DNA from: Patescibacteria group bacterium
GTDB lineage: Bacteria > Patescibacteriota > Microgenomatia > UBA1400 > PJMF01
Direction of reading: 5' to 3'
NCBI GenBank assembly: GCA_018813375.1
Contig: JAHJBU010000011.1
Span: 1-6,859 of the forward strand
Length of the DNA: 6,859 nucleotides
Shown piece after piece: positions 5,364 through 6,859 of the stretch. The notes beneath the pieces were generated by a model. It had not been told where the DNA came from. It saw only the letters and a program-made list of their open reading frames with translations, and made no database searches. How positions within the stretch are numbered: the stretch's first letter is position 1; every line of letters starts with the position of its first letter. The position numbers and the translations under genes were made by a program.

Positions 5364-5633
5364 TTATTTCAGCCCCTTAACAAACTTATCAAAATCCTGA
5401 GTTTTTCCACCATGGTACTCTTTACGAGCTTTAGAAATGTCTTTATGCAACTCAGGAGAATTCATCTCCAAAAGAATGTCTTGAACTTCCTTATAGTCAT
5501 CAAATGGAATAGCCACAAACGCGGGTTTGTTTCTTCTGGTCACAATATAATGACCGCCCACCTCGTTAATTTGACGGGCCATAGCTGGTAAATTGGTTTG
5601 GAACTGTTTAATTCCATAAATTGTTTGTAACAT
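5364..5633 (-). CDS. Phd/YefM-family antitoxin, 89 aa
   Basis: The family core is clear: MLQTIYGIKQFQTNLPAMAR (1-20), QINEVGGHYIVTRRNKPAFV (21-40) and AIPFDDYKEVQDILLEM. The N-terminal part is the DNA-binding and dimer domain, and the C-terminal tail (ELHKDISKARKEYHGGKTQ...) binds and neutralises the toxin downstream. An upstream ATG at 5694-5696 would add 21 residues. I prefer ATG at 5631-5633, because a promoter with perfect TTGACA lies inside that extension, Phd/YefM proteins usually start a few residues before the 'SE/R...L' helix, and the length (about 80-90) then fits. The promoter would give an almost leaderless mRNA. The gene is cotranscribed with the RelE-type toxin, 8 nt apart. Confidence 0.88.
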   Translation of the reverse strand: MLQTIYGIKQFQTNLPAMARQINEVGGHYIVTRRNKPAFVAIPFDDYKEVQDILLEMNSPELHKDISKARKEYHGGKTQDFDKFVKGLK

Positions 5634-5642
5634 AGTTCGTTT

Positions 5643-5671
5643 AAGATAGCTTATTAGCACTACTTTGTCAA
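5643..5671 (-). promoter_or_regulatory. Promoter of the antitoxin-toxin operon
   Basis: On the minus strand a consensus TTGACA (5666-5671) is followed after exactly 17 nt by TATCTT (5643-5648, 4/6). The -10 ends 9 nt before the ATG at 5633, so the predicted transcript has 2-4 leader bases. It supports the shorter antitoxin. Confidence 0.65.
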
Positions 5672-5677
5672 TTATTA

Positions 5678-5704
5678 ATTTAGTAACATTACTCATTTAG
5701 TAAT
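5678..5704. promoter_or_regulatory. Cluster of AGTAA/TTACT half-sites, likely antitoxin operator
   Basis: ATTTAGTAA occurs twice (5678-5686, 5695-5703; 17 bp apart) with a reversed TTACT (5689-5693) between. AGTAA-CA-TTACT and ATTACT-5 nt-AGTAAT are therefore overlapping palindromes. The cluster lies just upstream of the -35 of the antitoxin-toxin promoter. Phd/YefM antitoxins repress their own operons by binding short paired palindromes near the promoter, so autoregulation through these sites is a reasonable inference. Confidence 0.5.
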
Positions 5705-5729
5705 CGTTCAGGATCTTAGAAGCTGCCCA

Positions 5730-6626
5730 CTATTCAAAAAATTCTATTGAATCAATCATTTTATTGATAAGTCCAAGAAACTTTTCTTCAGCAAGCTCCT
5801 TTTCTTGCTCAACAGCCTCATACACATCCACAATTATGTGATATTTTGCATAAATATCCTCACTTCCATAAAGCATGCCTGTGTAATTACTCATTAAATC
5901 AGATATCGTCTTTGGAGAATAAAACACAACTTCATATTGTTTTATATAACCTGTTTCTCTTTTGTTGTTAGATTTAATTACATTAAATTGATATGAGTGA
6001 CTCTTGGGGGTAATTTTATTAGGAATAAAATTTTCAACATCTGCAAATACTTGTTCATGTTCTAAATAAACGGGAGAGACATTTATATTAAAACTTGACA
6101 AAATACTTCTTGGAAACTCTCGCTCTTCCAATTCATCTGAGCAAGCTTGCGATCTTTCGATATTAACTGCAGTTGGAAATCTTACTCCCTCACTTAAAGA
6201 ACATGGTTTTTGCCTACAAACTATAGTAATCCCACTAGCAGTATATTGAAGTTCAATGTTTTCACATTTCCAATCTTTATGAAACTGATTAAACCTGAAG
6301 CCAAAAAGCTGTGATTCTGCAAACTCTTGGCGATCTTTTAAGAGATAAAGCTCTTTTAGAAGATAGTCGTATTCATCTGTGTTTTGATTAACTGTGTTTT
6401 GGTTTCTATCCTGTCCTTCAATTACATCATCTGACAATTGCTCTAGCTCATCAGGAACTTCTTTAACTTGGTCCTCTTTTCCGTTTCTATTTGCTGAAAT
6501 AAAAAAAGCATTTAAAAATAAAGACATTAAAAGAAAAACTGACAGTAATAATATCGCTAGGTTATTTTTTCTAGAGCTTTCCTTCTCTTTTAATTCAACT
6601 AATGATTCGTTGTGTCCTTCAATCAT
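5730..6626 (-). CDS. Single-pass membrane protein with Cys-containing outer domain, 298 aa
   Basis: A charged cytoplasmic N-terminus (ELKEKESSRKNN) precedes one transmembrane helix at about residues 23-44 (LAILLLSVFLLMSLFLNAFF). An acidic, Asn/Gln-rich linker (48-86) and a helix (DYLLKELYLLKDRQEFAESQ) lead to a domain opening with FGFRFNQFHKDW (108-119). Four Cys (121, 137, 142, 162) lie in that domain and could form disulfides outside the membrane. The C-terminus ends with helix LGLINKMIDSIEFF. Motif order resembles the 243-aa protein at 754-1485 (GF.F...W start; final ...I..SI.F), suggesting a related fold, but sequence likeness is low. No family is recognised. There is no Shine-Dalgarno; AT-rich TAATAT lies next to the ATG. 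It is divergent from the plus-strand gene at 6684, with a 57-nt gap. The TAG stop overlaps a GTGG sequence. Confidence 0.8.
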   Translation of the reverse strand: MIEGHNESLVELKEKESSRKNNLAILLLSVFLLMSLFLNAFFISANRNGKEDQVKEVPDELEQLSDDVIEGQDRNQNTVNQNTDEYDYLLKELYLLKDRQEFAESQLFGFRFNQFHKDWKCENIELQYTASGITIVCRQKPCSLSEGVRFPTAVNIERSQACSDELEEREFPRSILSSFNINVSPVYLEHEQVFADVENFIPNKITPKSHSYQFNVIKSNNKRETGYIKQYEVVFYSPKTISDLMSNYTGMLYGSEDIYAKYHIIVDVYEAVEQEKELAEEKFLGLINKMIDSIEFFE

Positions 6627-6668
6627 GTAAATATTATTTCATAACACTCTAACAATTGCACCAGCCTC

Positions 6669-6677
6669 TGCTAAAAT
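6669..6677 (+). promoter_or_regulatory. Extended -10 promoter of the plus-strand gene
   Basis: TGCTAAAAT (6669-6677) fits an extended -10 (TGN plus TAAAAT, 5/6). A weak -35, CTAACA (6649-6654), lies 17 nt upstream. The -10 ends 6 nt before the ATG at 6684, so the mRNA would be leaderless. Confidence 0.5.
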
Positions 6678-6683
6678 ACCCAC

Positions 6684-6859
6684 ATGCTTAAATCCGAACC
6701 TATTTTTGTATCACTCCAAAATGAAAAGAGTCTTAAAAAAAAATTCTCCAAACTAAACCCCTATCTCTGCCCTGATAAACTAAATAAATTTTTCCCAGAA
6801 TATAATAAATTCACCCGCAATTGCGACCGTTTTGGAGTCTGGCATACTCCAGAAATTAA
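6684..6859 (+). CDS. N-terminus of an unidentified protein, cut by the window end
   Basis: The plus-strand frame from ATG 6684 is open for 58 codons to the window edge. It begins MLKSEPIFVSLQNEKSLKKK and later has NPYLCPDKLNKFFPEYNKF and CDRFGVWHTPE. The composition (balanced, with Trp, Cys and His, no low complexity) and the promoter just upstream favour a real gene. No signal peptide or membrane segment is seen in the visible part. I cannot name the family. It is divergent from the 298-aa membrane protein and the only convincing plus-strand gene in the window. Confidence 0.6.
   Translation, partial: MLKSEPIFVSLQNEKSLKKKFSKLNPYLCPDKLNKFFPEYNKFTRNCDRFGVWHTPEI

Noticed and set aside
6394..6630. 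Plus-strand ORF of 78 codons opposite the 298-aa gene
   Set aside because: Its Ser/Phe-rich sequence is the antisense of the acidic linker and membrane helix; there is no independent support.
1..6859. CRISPR array, tRNA or rRNA
   Set aside because: No regularly spaced repeats, no cloverleaf with a CCA-type acceptor, and no conserved rRNA stretch were seen on either strand.

Overview
This AT-rich window carries about a dozen compact genes. Almost all lie on the minus strand, with short gaps and several overlaps. The only full-length housekeeping gene is glmS. The rest are toxin-antitoxin pairs, a dinD homologue, single-pass membrane proteins without close recognisable relatives, and very small ORFs. 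AT richness, tight packing, many promoter boxes only 6-10 nt before the start codon, and unrecognised one-TM proteins with a Tyr-Pro...Trp ectodomain motif together suggest a small-genome bacterium of the Patescibacteria (CPR) type. This placement is an inference. The standard code fits, because every tryptophan I checked in glmS is TGG and no clear gene is interrupted by TGA.

Layout in minus-strand transcription order, right to left. At the right edge a plus-strand gene of unknown function (6684 onward) is cut by the window end. It is divergent from a 298-residue one-TM protein (6626-5730). Next comes a Phd/YefM antitoxin plus RelE/ParE toxin pair (5633-5092). Its promoter and a cluster of AGTAA/TTACT half-sites lie inside what a naive ORF call would include as the antitoxin's N-terminus, so the start should be moved to 5633. 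Then glmS (5021-3234), a hicB-hicA pair (3111-2637), dinD (2513-1707), a 52-codon ORF (1697-1539), a second one-TM ectodomain protein (1485-754), and an acidic 132-residue protein of unknown function (500-102). The left edge holds only short open frames and inverted repeats.

The gaps contain a repeated element, which is the most unusual feature here. Copies start at 730, 2630 and 3190 (minus strand), each beginning GTGGA and containing AAAAAGTG, and each lies 6-43 nt after the stop codon of the preceding gene. Translated from the GTG they give related tryptophan-rich peptides (VDTVSKKWNYLVDW..., VDTVFKK*DQFVKW..., VEIRGKKWDQ...). The differences between the first two are mostly synonymous or conservative, so the element appears to descend from a short coding sequence. 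Only the first copy is intact. The second has TGA in place of the first Trp codon and a frameshift at a run of nine G, and the third is short and overlaps the hicB promoter.

Functionally, glmS supplies glucosamine-6-phosphate for cell-wall synthesis. The region around it looks accessory: two toxin-antitoxin modules flank glmS, and dinD follows hicA directly. The two one-TM proteins share a layout (short cytoplasmic N-terminus, one helix, linker, cysteine-containing outer domain) and may be envelope proteins of related fold.
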